NCBI GenBank assembly: GCA_009773165.1
Contig: WOUZ01000004.1
Location: forward strand, 1-64,000
Length of the DNA: 64,000 bases
Direction: 5' to 3'
DNA from: Bacteroidota bacterium
Lineage (GTDB): Bacteria > Bacteroidota > Bacteroidia > Bacteroidales > F082
Below, piece after piece: positions 53,837 through 63,079 of the stretch. Under the pieces are notes generated by a model. The model saw nothing but the letters and a program-made list of their open reading frames with translations, was not told the origin of the DNA and made no database searches. A program made the translations under genes and the position numbers. The first letter of the stretch is position 1; the number at the start of each line of letters is the position of its first letter.

Positions 53837-54517
53837 TTACTCCTCATCATCAGGCAAACCCAATAATCCGTTGATTTGATTCATATCAATTTCTTGAATC
53901 TCAAAACCAGATGGAACGTTAAACTTCGAAGAGGGAATAGAAATATTTTCTTCAAAAGAAATAGCTTCTTCAATGGATGAACCGAGCATTCCTCCAAAAT
54001 CAACACTCATTTTTAATGGAATACGTTTATACTCCCAATGTTTAGAGTTAAGTTTACCACTTGTTGTTACTTTACATTGTCTACCAAGAATAGTTTCCAT
54101 ACCGCCATCTTTCATATCCATATCCTTCTGTACATCCTCACCAAATTTTTTGAGCTGTTCATCAGTCGTTGCATCAGTTACAACGTTAAGCATCTCATTA
54201 GCCTGGTCAACATGCATTTTTGTTCCTGTTTTGTCAACCAAATTAAGGTCATACATCCATTCTTTATCCCTGATTCGAAGTCTTTCTTCTTTGGATGTCA
54301 TTCCGAACATTTTTGTAGTTGTAACGGTGTGCTCGTACTGAAAGCGTCCATAATCATCGAACCAAAGTGTTTTTGTTCCCTTTGTTTTACCTTCGATTTT
54401 GTACTCAATTTTACCAGATTTTACATCAAACTGTTTCATGTTCATGTAATCTTCATTTTGGGCTGTTGAAGCCAAGGCAATCGTCATTAAAATTGCCAGA
54501 GTTAACATTTTTTTCAT
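53837..54517 (-). CDS. Secreted protein, LolA-like fold suspected, paralogue of 54604-55257
   Basis: The ATG at 54517 gives a signal peptide (KKMLTLAILMTIALASTAQ); the longer frame starts at TTG. The 226 residues include GKIEYKIEGKTKGTKTLWFDDYGRF, ILGRQCKVTTSG and EAISFEENISIPSSKFNVP, and these last two blocks are shared with the next gene upstream. The alternating beta pattern and the phrase WFDDYGRFQYE recall DUF4412 and outer-membrane lipoprotein-carrier-like proteins, which is an inference. It ends with an acidic tail LPDDEE. Confidence 0.65.
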   Translation of the reverse strand: MKKMLTLAILMTIALASTAQNEDYMNMKQFDVKSGKIEYKIEGKTKGTKTLWFDDYGRFQYEHTVTTTKMFGMTSKEERLRIRDKEWMYDLNLVDKTGTKMHVDQANEMLNVVTDATTDEQLKKFGEDVQKDMDMKDGGMETILGRQCKVTTSGKLNSKHWEYKRIPLKMSVDFGGMLGSSIEEAISFEENISIPSSKFNVPSGFEIQEIDMNQINGLLGLPDDEE

Positions 54518-54603
54518 AAGAAAAAGTTTAGTTGATTTATAAATTAAAATATCCAATTATGCTAAAATTAACGGTTGTTTGAATTGAAGTTGAAACATCA
54601 AAT

Positions 54604-55257
54604 TCATAACGAAGGAATTGTTTTCACTTCGATACCTTCAGGCACATCAAACTTCTCAGACGGAATAGTTATATTCTCTTCAAATGAAATAGCCTCCATA
54701 ACAGATAGTTGATTAATAATTTTTAATGGAATGCCACGGTAGAACCAAATCTTCGTGAGGGTTTTCCTACCCGACTCATCCATCTCTGGTATCTCAACTA
54801 CCTTACAACTGCGCCCAAGAATCTGCTCCTCCCCTACTATTCTGCCATTGTCTTCTTCGACCATTTCCTTCAATTTTGCAGTTTCAGCTGGTTTAAGATA
54901 CCCCGAAACCAATTTCTCATCCTGATTGGTTTTTGATCTGAAACCAGATCTATCATCAAGATTTAAAACATAACTCCACCCATCTATATTAATCATCAAT
55001 GACTTTCCGGCCAGTTTGCGACCAGCAATATCTGTCTCGGTGTTAGTTAAAACTGCATATCTTTTATGCTCATTATCAACCCATTGTGTCATATTAGAAA
55101 GACTTTTAAGGTTATCTTGCTCAACAGTTGTTCTGTATTCTATGATATAAGAGGAAATGATAGCATCATTTGTCAAGGTTTTATAGTGATTATCGCACGA
55201 TCCAAAACTTAATATGACTACCAAAAATAAAAACATTTTAAAATATATAGCTTTCAT
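54604..55257 (-). CDS. Putative lipoprotein, paralogue of 53837-54517
   Basis: The ATG at 55257 gives a lipoprotein signal MFLFLVVILSFGSC with the Cys at about residue 21. The mature protein carries ILGRSCKVVEIPEM and EAISFEENITIPSEKFDVPEG, nearly the same as in its downstream neighbour, which shows an old tandem duplication. In contrast to the neighbour, this copy is lipidated. It lies 86 bases upstream of the second copy. The role is unknown. Confidence 0.65.
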   Translation of the reverse strand: MKAIYFKMFLFLVVILSFGSCDNHYKTLTNDAIISSYIIEYRTTVEQDNLKSLSNMTQWVDNEHKRYAVLTNTETDIAGRKLAGKSLMINIDGWSYVLNLDDRSGFRSKTNQDEKLVSGYLKPAETAKLKEMVEEDNGRIVGEEQILGRSCKVVEIPEMDESGRKTLTKIWFYRGIPLKIINQLSVMEAISFEENITIPSEKFDVPEGIEVKTIPSL

Positions 55258-55275
55258 AATCATTACGTTAGACGA

Positions 55276-56364
55276 TTAAAATTCAGACAACTCCCATCCG
55301 CTAACGGGATAAAACATGAACTTAAACCTGGCCTGATAACTTGGCAACTCATCAACCCTCACTACTTCGGAAACCGTAAAAGGTCGTCTTGCTTTGATAG
55401 CAGAAATGTGACTAGTCAGATTAATTTCAACTGACTGCCCATGTTCAGAGAAACCAATATATGATAACAGGCGCAATGAACGGGGAGCCACGGTATTTTC
55501 TGCACAGATCGTCAGATTGCCATCCACAATGTCTTGCGCAAAAGTTTCATCACCATCTGTCATTGTAAGATGGGTTTTGATTTTTCCACCTTTATGAGAT
55601 ACCACACCCCCATCACAGGCATAGGGGAATGTGATTCGATCGTCGTATTCCAGATGCATACATTTGTCTTCAAGCTCTGAAATGTTTGCAATAAGATGAA
55701 AATTCTCCCATTGTGCATAACCGGCCATAGTCACATATTCATCATCGTTTCTCCACTCAATATTAACTTTACCAACTGCTACCCATTTGGTCTCACAGGG
55801 CTCGCAGCCTTTTTCCAGGATTTCGTTGGCTTTGGCCTCAAGCAAATCATAAACTGAATTATGCACGATACCTATTAACTCTCTCTGAGCCATTGCTTTA
55901 AAAATACAAGCCAAATAATCTTTGCAAAGTTCATCACCAACCGGTGGAATGGTGTATGCAAACTGGGTAGTCCATAAATCAACTCCTTCTGATGCGCGTT
56001 GCATTCCCCTTTGAGACAAGTCGGAATTGCCAGTCAGTTCGACTCTGGCGGTAAGCTTCAGCAAACAGGCAATGTGACGCACTGTTGGGTTTTCTTTACA
56101 AAAAAGACCCTGAGGATCAGGAATAGGTTGCTCAATGGCTTGCAGCAAGTCAGCTTCAGCGAGTTGAGCTGCTTGTTCCATCATTGCTTGTGATCCGGCT
56201 TCATCGCCAGCTTCTTCCAACCTGGCAGCTTCCCGAAGTAATTCACCTACTCTATTTTCATCCAATTGACTACATGAGCTGCTTTGTGCCCATAAGGTAT
56301 TGTTTGATGATGAAATCAATAAGATAAGCAATAAGTAACTGATAATAAGACTTTTTGCCTTCAT
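55276..56364 (-). CDS. Secreted Cys-containing protein of unknown function
   Basis: This 362-residue protein has a signal peptide (SLIISYLLLILLISSSNNTLWAQ) and a helical first half with paired alanine-rich segments (LLREAARLEEAGDEAGSQAM), resembling TPR-like helices, followed by a beta-rich second half with LTMTDGDETFAQDIVDGN. Seven or more cysteines (including CEPCE, ICAE) suggest disulphides. It lies 12 bases ahead of the lipoprotein gene start at 55257 and 72 bases behind the OmpA gene. I do not recognise the family. Confidence 0.6.
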   Translation of the reverse strand: MKAKSLIISYLLLILLISSSNNTLWAQSSSCSQLDENRVGELLREAARLEEAGDEAGSQAMMEQAAQLAEADLLQAIEQPIPDPQGLFCKENPTVRHIACLLKLTARVELTGNSDLSQRGMQRASEGVDLWTTQFAYTIPPVGDELCKDYLACIFKAMAQRELIGIVHNSVYDLLEAKANEILEKGCEPCETKWVAVGKVNIEWRNDDEYVTMAGYAQWENFHLIANISELEDKCMHLEYDDRITFPYACDGGVVSHKGGKIKTHLTMTDGDETFAQDIVDGNLTICAENTVAPRSLRLLSYIGFSEHGQSVEINLTSHISAIKARRPFTVSEVVRVDELPSYQARFKFMFYPVSGWELSEF

Positions 56365-56436
56365 TTAAATTGTTTATATTTTTTGATATGAATCTCCTTT
56401 ATGATGAGAAAAGCATTTTTTAGTATAAATTTCAGG

Positions 56437-57771
56437 CTAAAATTGCACGAACTCTACTCTGCGATTCTGTGCTTTTCCTTCGGGCGTTTCGTTGCCGGTC
56501 ATTGGTTTGCTTTCGCCACAGCCCTTAGAGGTAAGTCTGTCAGCAGCAATGCCGAGCTCAACCATTTTTTCCATTACTGCTTTCGAGCGGGCTTCACTTA
56601 GTTTTTGGTTGGATGCATCTTCTCCATCACTGTCAGTATGGCCCTCAACCGAGAATTTCAATTCAGGATGGTCTGTCATCATTTTCACCACGTAATTGAT
56701 AGTTCCAATCGATTCGGCTTTGATGCTAGCTTTATTCACATCAAATTTGATACCTGTCGTAACGAACTTTCCATCAGTTAGGAACTTATCATACAATGGC
56801 ACAGCTCCTTTAGCAATACGGATGTTTTTAATAAAATAATATCCGGCTTTTTGGCTGGTTGTACCAATTGTTAATCCGGTAGGGTTTTCTTCAATGTTTG
56901 GGATATTAAGCAACCGAGCATCATCCATGTATACTTTTAATGCCCTCTTGTTAAAGGAAATTGCAATATGTCGCCAGCGAGCTTGTTTATCAATATTTGA
57001 ACGGCTGGCACCCGGATAAACACCTTGTATATCAGTATTACCATATTGAGCTTCATTTGTAGATATAACAAGCCTTTTTAAGGCTGATTTTTGTTTTTTC
57101 GCAGCATAAAAACTTAGATAATAGCGCTGGCTGTATACTTCTTTTTCGAAATAGCAATCAAACTCAATCGTAAACTCTTCTGGCAAGTAATCACTCTTGC
57201 TGTCATTAAGCAAAGGTGTGATACCACCTAAATTCCCAATCTCCCTGAAAAAGATTACGTTTGAGTTGTCAAAAAAAGCATTTTCAACAACGCCACCTGC
57301 CAAATCCCATTTACTTGGGAACTCCCCATTCTGCTCGCCTTCCTGATTGTCTTCGAAAATGATCTCAGTTCCTGGAACAAAATCATATTTGGCCCAGGTT
57401 AAAGTTGGAGCAGGTTTTTCAGCCTCTTTTGATTGAATTTCAACCGCTGTTTCATCAGATTCTGATCCAGCATTCTTTGATTCGTCTTTCTTTTTTGTTG
57501 ATGAAGTCGTGTTTTTGGTATCTGCTTTGCTTTCCTTTTCTTTTTTATCTTTCTTTTCCTTATCGTCACCCTTTACGCTTTCATCGATTGTTTCTTCAGT
57601 TTTATCCAGAGCTTTGTCAACTCCCTTGTCAATCCTGCGTTCTACACGATTTTCGACATTTCGCTCGGCCTTTTTAACACTGCGGTTTACAACTTTATTC
57701 AGATCTATTTGAGCAGATCCAGCAACATGTAATACGATTAACATTAAAAATAGTAAGAATAACTTTTTCAT
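56437..57771 (-). CDS. OmpA-family protein with jelly-roll domain
   Basis: The 444-residue protein has a signal peptide (LFLLFLMLIVLHVAGSAQ) and a highly charged repetitive stretch (about 25-105, rich in K, E and D). A concanavalin-like jelly-roll domain follows (about 150-310: FTIEFDCYFEKEVYSQRYYLS), and then a C-terminal OmpA domain (about 335-444: VEGHTDSDGEDASNQKLSEARS, ending NRRVEFVQF). The OmpA domain carries the D...R residues that hold peptidoglycan. The charged stretch resembles that of other Bacteroidota OmpA proteins. It starts the envelope-gene run. TAATTTTG at 57923-57930 on the minus strand is a possible -7 box. Confidence 0.85.
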   Translation of the reverse strand: MKKLFLLFLMLIVLHVAGSAQIDLNKVVNRSVKKAERNVENRVERRIDKGVDKALDKTEETIDESVKGDDKEKKDKKEKESKADTKNTTSSTKKKDESKNAGSESDETAVEIQSKEAEKPAPTLTWAKYDFVPGTEIIFEDNQEGEQNGEFPSKWDLAGGVVENAFFDNSNVIFFREIGNLGGITPLLNDSKSDYLPEEFTIEFDCYFEKEVYSQRYYLSFYAAKKQKSALKRLVISTNEAQYGNTDIQGVYPGASRSNIDKQARWRHIAISFNKRALKVYMDDARLLNIPNIEENPTGLTIGTTSQKAGYYFIKNIRIAKGAVPLYDKFLTDGKFVTTGIKFDVNKASIKAESIGTINYVVKMMTDHPELKFSVEGHTDSDGEDASNQKLSEARSKAVMEKMVELGIAADRLTSKGCGESKPMTGNETPEGKAQNRRVEFVQF

Positions 57772-58849
57772 TGTTTGGAAGATTTATAATAGTAATAAGA
57801 TTCCAAATCAATGTTGAATAAAAATGGGAGATGAAACTTAAAAATAACGCTATAGTAAAAATCAGAAAATGATTTTAAAAAGAAATTTCTCATCTTTTTA
57901 ATTCGAATTAATTTGGTTGAAGCAAAATTACAAACAAAATCGATGGAAAATATCAAGAATTTGAATTCGTAAGAATAAGATCAGAATTTGCTATTTAGAC
58001 TTATTAAATCGTTAGAAAGCTGCAACAAGAAAATTATTAAAGCCTCAAGATTACCTCAAGGAGCAAAGATTTTCGGTGTATTAAAACCAGTACTAAAGTA
58101 CTATCAAATACATACAAGTGACCACCAAGGTTTTTCAAACTTTTTAATTAAGGTTAAATTAATCAAATGTGATTGATGTACCAAAAGAAACCATGTTGCT
58201 CCAATAACTTATCATAATTAAATAATAATTTGAATATCAATAATTTATCATCAAATTCAAAAGAGAGAGTAGTTTAAATACTTTCAGCTACGCAATTAAT
58301 AATGCCTTATATTAACAATATGAATATCAGTACAAGTCCATAAAATAAGATTCTTTGAATTTCTTGAAGAAGAAGTTCTGTGTTATTGATTCAATATTTC
58401 TTCATTTCTAATGTTTACTGTGCTCATAGTCTTATCTAAAACATTTTAAATTCAACTTAATTTATTGTTTCAAAACCAGAAAACAATTCGTTTCAGTATA
58501 GAATTCCGATTCGGGTCATTCTTGCCCTTTGCAGTTAATTATGAGTGTAACCGTATCCTTAGATTCTCTTAACACTAATGTTAGCAACGTTTCAAGCAAT
58601 TAAATGTTGAATTTTGTTAAAAATTAAACACCTAAGTTTATAAGATGCTTGCGCTATTGAAACGTTATTACCCTCATTTTCAGATTCTTGCACTTATTTA
58701 AGATGTGATTCTTTTTTCTTGTGCAAAACTCAGTTACAACGCAAAAAAAAGAAGCTGAAAAATACTAAACAAACTAACTTGATGATTATGAAAAACAGAT
58801 ATTTAGATAAGTGATTTTATAGTAGAATAGTTAATCCAAATTATTGAAA
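57772..58849. other. Long intergenic stretch without recognisable gene
   Basis: This 1078-base AT-rich stretch separates the hybrid kinase from the OmpA operon. It contains the possible -7 box TAATTTTG (57923-57930, minus). A 62-codon frame at 57988 has no family character. I see no tRNA, riboswitch or terminator. Confidence 0.4.
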
Positions 58850-61309
58850 CTAATTAAGACCAGATGACCTCATATGATTGATAACGTCTTTAAAAATGGA
58901 AACAACTTGTGTTACCATTATTTTTAGTTGTTCAAGTTCCAGTTTTTCGTTCTCATATTCAATACGTTCGAGTAAATCAGCAGCAGTGATCATTTGAAAC
59001 TGACGAGCTGAAGATTTCATTGAGTGTGCAATTTTACGAAGCGATGATCTATCTTCCTGCTCAATTGCACTTTCAAGTGTTCCCATCATTTGGGTTGAAT
59101 AGGAAACAAATGAATGGATAATATCCTTTAAGTCATCAGTATTGTCCCCTATCATTTTACGAAGAATTGTCAGATCATATGCTTGTTCCGAAAGTGCTTC
59201 AGACATATTGCTTTTTAAACCTCTTTCTTCCATCATTTGATGAATGCTAACTACTAACTCCTCGGTTTTTTGGTAATTTTTTAGAATTAAACCATCGATC
59301 ATGGCCTTTTTACACGCTTCTCTTGTTTCATCAGAGTCATCAGCGCTATATGCGATAATGCAAGAGTTTTTGTTAATCTCGCGCATTTTAAGTGCAAGTT
59401 CAAATCCCTCAATATCTGGCAGATACAAATCAAGCAAAACAAAATCATAGGTATTTGAGGAAAAGAATTCAAGTGCTGATTCCCCATCTTGTGCAAGGTC
59501 AAATTTGCAGGCCGCATCTTTCATATGTCGTATGGTCAGCAATTGTATCATTTTATTATCCTCAACAATAAGCGCTTTCATTCCCGACAAATCGGTTGGT
59601 TTTACAACCTCTCTTTCCTGAGCAACAAGTTCAGGGCGTTTTAGCTTTTCAATGATGGTCTGAATGAGGTTGTCTTTATCATAAGGTTTTGGAACGAAAG
59701 CATCCATTCCGGCATTTAGACATTCTTCAATAGTTGTCTCTTGCACCTCACCTGAAACCGCAACAATAATAGCCTTGCTTTTTAACTCTTCCCGAATAAT
59801 ACGTGTTGCACTAATGCCATCAAGCACAGGCATACGGATGTCCATCAAAACAATTTGAGTGTCTGTATTCTCCCGTAAAAACTGAATCGCATCATAGCCA
59901 TTTTCAGCAATGCTGAGATTCCATCCTTTCAATATTTTAGAACCCATATCCCGTTGATATGGGTCATCATCAACTAATAAAACTTTTATACCTGCAGTTA
60001 ATTTTTCGTCGGTTTCCAAATGTTTATTCCATATCAGGTCTTTTTTATGCCTGTCCTTTCTAAAAGGAATTCGAAATACAACCTTTGTTCCTTCTTCTTT
60101 TTTACTAAATAACTCAAATGCACCCCCCATGCGGGTAATGAACTCATTTGCTATACTTAGACCAAGTCCTAATCCACCATAATGACGCGTAATACTGTCG
60201 TCTTCCTGTCCGAAAAACTCAAAAATCTGATCGAAATGCTTTTCTTCTATTCCTTTCCCAGTATCTGTGACTTCAAATTGTAATGCAACTGTATCATCAG
60301 TGTCAGCTAAAACTTTGACATGAACATGCACCTCACCTTTTGCTGTAAATTTAATCGCATTGTCCAGCAAATAAATCAGTACATCACTTAGCTTTGAGAC
60401 ATCGCCCAAAAGCCAGCTTTTAAGATGATTATCAACAGAAAAATTCAGGCTTAAACGTTTTTTTGCTACCTGATGTGCCATTATTTTTTCAAGCTGATCA
60501 AATAACTGAATCAGGTTAAATGAGGAAGTATCGAATACATTTTGATCCAACGTAAGGTTCGTAAATTGAAAGACTTTTTTAACAGTATAATACAAGCCTT
60601 GACTTGTATCAGTGATGATTTCTAAATATTCTTTTTGTTCTTTGCTCAGTTTCGTTTCGGAAAGCAAATCAAGATATCCCATAATGATATTGAGAGGATT
60701 TCTGAATTCATGGCTCAGGGTGGCTACAATTCTGCGCTGGAAGTCTTTTCTAATCAACAAATTACCAAGCGCTGACCTGCTCTCTTTGCTTTTTTCACGT
60801 TGTAAAGCCCGGTCATAGACATCAGCATCACGTCTGAGTTGATTCGAAAACTTATCCAAAACCGGTGAAAACTCCAGATAATCGTTTTTGTTGAAAATAC
60901 TATTTAATCCAAAAACACCTTTAGAACTTTTATCAAAAATCAATTCAATAAACCCTGCATTGCCAAGTGAAAGTAAAAAATATTTGGTTTTCGCTTGCTG
61001 GTCAATTACTGGAAACAATTCAACTGAGGGTTCAGCAATAAATCCTTCCTCAGATAGTTTATCAAATAACCTATTGGCATTGAATGAATTAAGTAATTTT
61101 CCCTGTTCAGGGTAACTTACATATAATTCTGCATGACCCGCAATTCCTTCCAAGGAAGGCAAAAGTGCCACTTTCTGTATCCAAAAATTCACCTGTGGTG
61201 CAAGTTGATTCTTAACTAATGAAGCAATAAAAATCTCTATACTTTTTTTGAAATCTTCTGAACTCCCAATGGAAAGAGCAATTGAATACAGTGCCGATTT
61301 ATTGATCAT
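58850..61309 (-). CDS. Hybrid histidine kinase with two receivers and an HPt domain
   Basis: This 819-residue protein has a non-transmembrane sensory N-terminus (about 1-180), a HisKA domain with VATLSHEFRNPLNIIM (phospho-His about 200) and an ATPase domain with N-box LLDNAIKF, DTGKGI and GGLGLGLSI. Two receivers follow: the first has LLVDDDPYQ and phosphoacceptor Asp about 490, the second has LIVEDNKMI and Asp about 627, but its last motif is LKNY without the usual K-P. The C-terminal HPt domain has IAHSMKSSARQF (His about 762). There is no membrane helix, so it senses a cytoplasmic signal. No DNA-binding partner is encoded nearby. Confidence 0.93.
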   Translation of the reverse strand: MINKSALYSIALSIGSSEDFKKSIEIFIASLVKNQLAPQVNFWIQKVALLPSLEGIAGHAELYVSYPEQGKLLNSFNANRLFDKLSEEGFIAEPSVELFPVIDQQAKTKYFLLSLGNAGFIELIFDKSSKGVFGLNSIFNKNDYLEFSPVLDKFSNQLRRDADVYDRALQREKSKESRSALGNLLIRKDFQRRIVATLSHEFRNPLNIIMGYLDLLSETKLSKEQKEYLEIITDTSQGLYYTVKKVFQFTNLTLDQNVFDTSSFNLIQLFDQLEKIMAHQVAKKRLSLNFSVDNHLKSWLLGDVSKLSDVLIYLLDNAIKFTAKGEVHVHVKVLADTDDTVALQFEVTDTGKGIEEKHFDQIFEFFGQEDDSITRHYGGLGLGLSIANEFITRMGGAFELFSKKEEGTKVVFRIPFRKDRHKKDLIWNKHLETDEKLTAGIKVLLVDDDPYQRDMGSKILKGWNLSIAENGYDAIQFLRENTDTQIVLMDIRMPVLDGISATRIIREELKSKAIIVAVSGEVQETTIEECLNAGMDAFVPKPYDKDNLIQTIIEKLKRPELVAQEREVVKPTDLSGMKALIVEDNKMIQLLTIRHMKDAACKFDLAQDGESALEFFSSNTYDFVLLDLYLPDIEGFELALKMREINKNSCIIAYSADDSDETREACKKAMIDGLILKNYQKTEELVVSIHQMMEERGLKSNMSEALSEQAYDLTILRKMIGDNTDDLKDIIHSFVSYSTQMMGTLESAIEQEDRSSLRKIAHSMKSSARQFQMITAADLLERIEYENEKLELEQLKIMVTQVVSIFKDVINHMRSSGLN

Positions 61310-61624
61310 AGTGACAATTTTTTAAACATTAATGTGTCAATTAGGAATTATCATTGACCCAAAGGTAAGAATCATTTTAACTTTTTATGTAAAAAAAATT
61401 GTCAAACTAAAAATTACTATATTTGAACCATAAGATGCAAATTATCTCAGAAATAAATGTACTTTCCACTTTTGTTACGCTGAAGTGAAAGAGGATGTTT
61501 GAAATCGTAAGTTACTCAATTACAAGTAGTTTTTATTAATTCTAAAAAGAATTTTTCTGAAAAAATTATTGAAGTTTTTCATTTATTGAATACATATAAT
61601 ACCGAGTTTAAATAATTGAATCTG
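61310..61624. other. Divergent spacer between hybrid kinase and YdcF-type gene
   Basis: The 315-base stretch contains TATATTTG on the plus strand (after a TTG 16 bases earlier, shorter than usual) and TACCTTTG on the minus strand as possible -7 boxes. I see no coding frame or structured RNA in it. Confidence 0.35.
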
Positions 61625-62257
61625 ATGAAAAAGAAAAACATTCGCCTCATTATTTTGGTTGTAGGATTGATTGCCCTTATTCTCATTTCTCGAAACATGG
61701 GAAAAATCTTACTTTCATCTTCATCTGCAACACAAAGTGATTTAATTTTTGTACTTCTTGGTCCAGTACCCGACCGAGCTCTGCTTGCAGCTGAATTGTT
61801 TAACACAAAAATGGCTCCCAAAATATTGATGGCCAACGAGTATCAGGCAGGATTAGATGCAGTTTTGGCTGAGCGGCTTCATATTGATAAAACAGCAGAT
61901 GTTTTTAAAACAGCTTTATTATCATTAGGAGTTCCAGAGGAGAATATCGAATTACTTCCTGAAGTTTCATCCAGCACAAAGGATGAAGCGCTTATACTAA
62001 TAAATTATCTTGAACTACATCCTGAAATCAACTCTGTTATCATTGTTACGTCTTCTTTTCATGGATTACGGACAAAGAAAATTTTCAATAAAGCTATTAA
62101 GCAACTTGATCGGGAAATCTTAGTAGTTGTCCCGTTTAATAATCACTCCGTATTTAATTCCAAAAAGTGGTGGTCTGATCGATACAGCGCTACTATGGTA
62201 GCTTTTGAATACCTCAAACTGATCAATTATTACGTAAGCGATCAGTTTAGTTTGTAA
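61625..62257 (+). CDS. YdcF/SanA-type (DUF218) membrane-anchored protein
   Basis: The ATG at 61625 is chosen over the TTG at 61616. The 210 residues have one N-terminal helix (LIILVVGLIALILISRN) and a DUF218 domain: SDLIFVLLGPVPDRALLAAELF, GVPEENIELLPEVSSSTKDEA and VIIVTSSFHGLRTKKIF. Family members (ElyC, SanA, YdcF) are linked with envelope integrity and undecaprenyl-phosphate metabolism. The neighbouring UppS-like gene, convergent to this one, makes a lipid-carrier link attractive but unproven. Confidence 0.85.
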   Translation: MKKKNIRLIILVVGLIALILISRNMGKILLSSSSATQSDLIFVLLGPVPDRALLAAELFNTKMAPKILMANEYQAGLDAVLAERLHIDKTADVFKTALLSLGVPEENIELLPEVSSSTKDEALILINYLELHPEINSVIIVTSSFHGLRTKKIFNKAIKQLDREILVVVPFNNHSVFNSKKWWSDRYSATMVAFEYLKLINYYVSDQFSL

Positions 62258-62292
62258 TCAAATAGAAATTCAATAAGTATACTTTTAATATT

Positions 62293-62973
62293 TTAATCCC
62301 CATATTTTCGATCAAGCTGATTATAGAAAGCAATCCAATCAGCAATTTCCTCCCAGCTAAGTTCATTAAATAGCTTATCAGAGAAAAAAATACGTGCAAA
62401 GCCTGATTGTAAAGGAAGAAAATTGCTTAACAAATTTGCATCTCCTGTACGAATAATCAAATCAAGCGGATTAGTGACCCACAAATGATCAGTAAAGCTT
62501 TCATTTTCTTTTGTAAGTTGCTGTGCTTGAATTATTTCCTCAAGTGGATTGTATGCAATACAGAGATTAATTTTGTAATTTTTATTATTGATTGAAGAGA
62601 GAATTAGCTCACTCAAAGCCATTTCTGATTCATTTCCTAAAAACGATGGATTTCCTGCTATAGAGATTCTTATGTTAAACTGATTGACAATTCGTGCAAG
62701 GTCTTCTAATAAAGCGGTTTGAATAGCATTAGAAAAAGCTAAAATTTCGTGATTTTCCCGTCTGTAATTCTGACTACTTGATAAATATATACTGATTTCA
62801 TCAACACCTTCCTGAAACATTTTAGGAACAAATTCAGCTAAATGTTTCCTTGTAATTGTGTATGACTCACTTAAACTCACATCGTTTTTTACCGCCCATC
62901 TCCTTCCTCCATCAGGAATCAATCCAAGGTGCAGTTTTTTTTTCGACTTGTCAGGATGGAAATTATCAAACAT
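62293..62973 (-). CDS. UppS-like cis-prenyltransferase, several catalytic residues changed
   Basis: The ATG at 62973 is preferred to the TTG at 62988. The 226 residues follow the fold of undecaprenyl diphosphate synthase (HLGLIPDGGRRWA, IYLSSSQNYRRE, IRTGDANLLSNFLPLQSG). The normal D-G-N-G-R-W-A reads DGGRRWA, so the Asn28-equivalent is Gly. In the C-terminal motif the R-I-S-N is LLSN and the Glu of A-E-x-Y-F is Arg (FARIFF). Asp of the first motif and the Arg of IRTG remain. It may be a pseudo-enzyme or a partner like Nus1/NgBR, or it may use another substrate. Confidence 0.75.
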   Translation of the reverse strand: MFDNFHPDKSKKKLHLGLIPDGGRRWAVKNDVSLSESYTITRKHLAEFVPKMFQEGVDEISIYLSSSQNYRRENHEILAFSNAIQTALLEDLARIVNQFNIRISIAGNPSFLGNESEMALSELILSSINNKNYKINLCIAYNPLEEIIQAQQLTKENESFTDHLWVTNPLDLIIRTGDANLLSNFLPLQSGFARIFFSDKLFNELSWEEIADWIAFYNQLDRKYGD

Positions 62974-63079
62974 AAAAAGATGGTTCAAAAAATTTAATTT
63001 GAAAAAGGTACCCTTGTTATAAAAACAAAGATACCTTTAAATTTTGTTTGTCTATTTTTTAAAAACTACTTCCGAAGGG

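Noticed and set aside
57988-58176. A 62-codon plus-strand frame in the long spacer
   Set aside because: No promoter, no family character, and a length expected by chance in AT-rich DNA.
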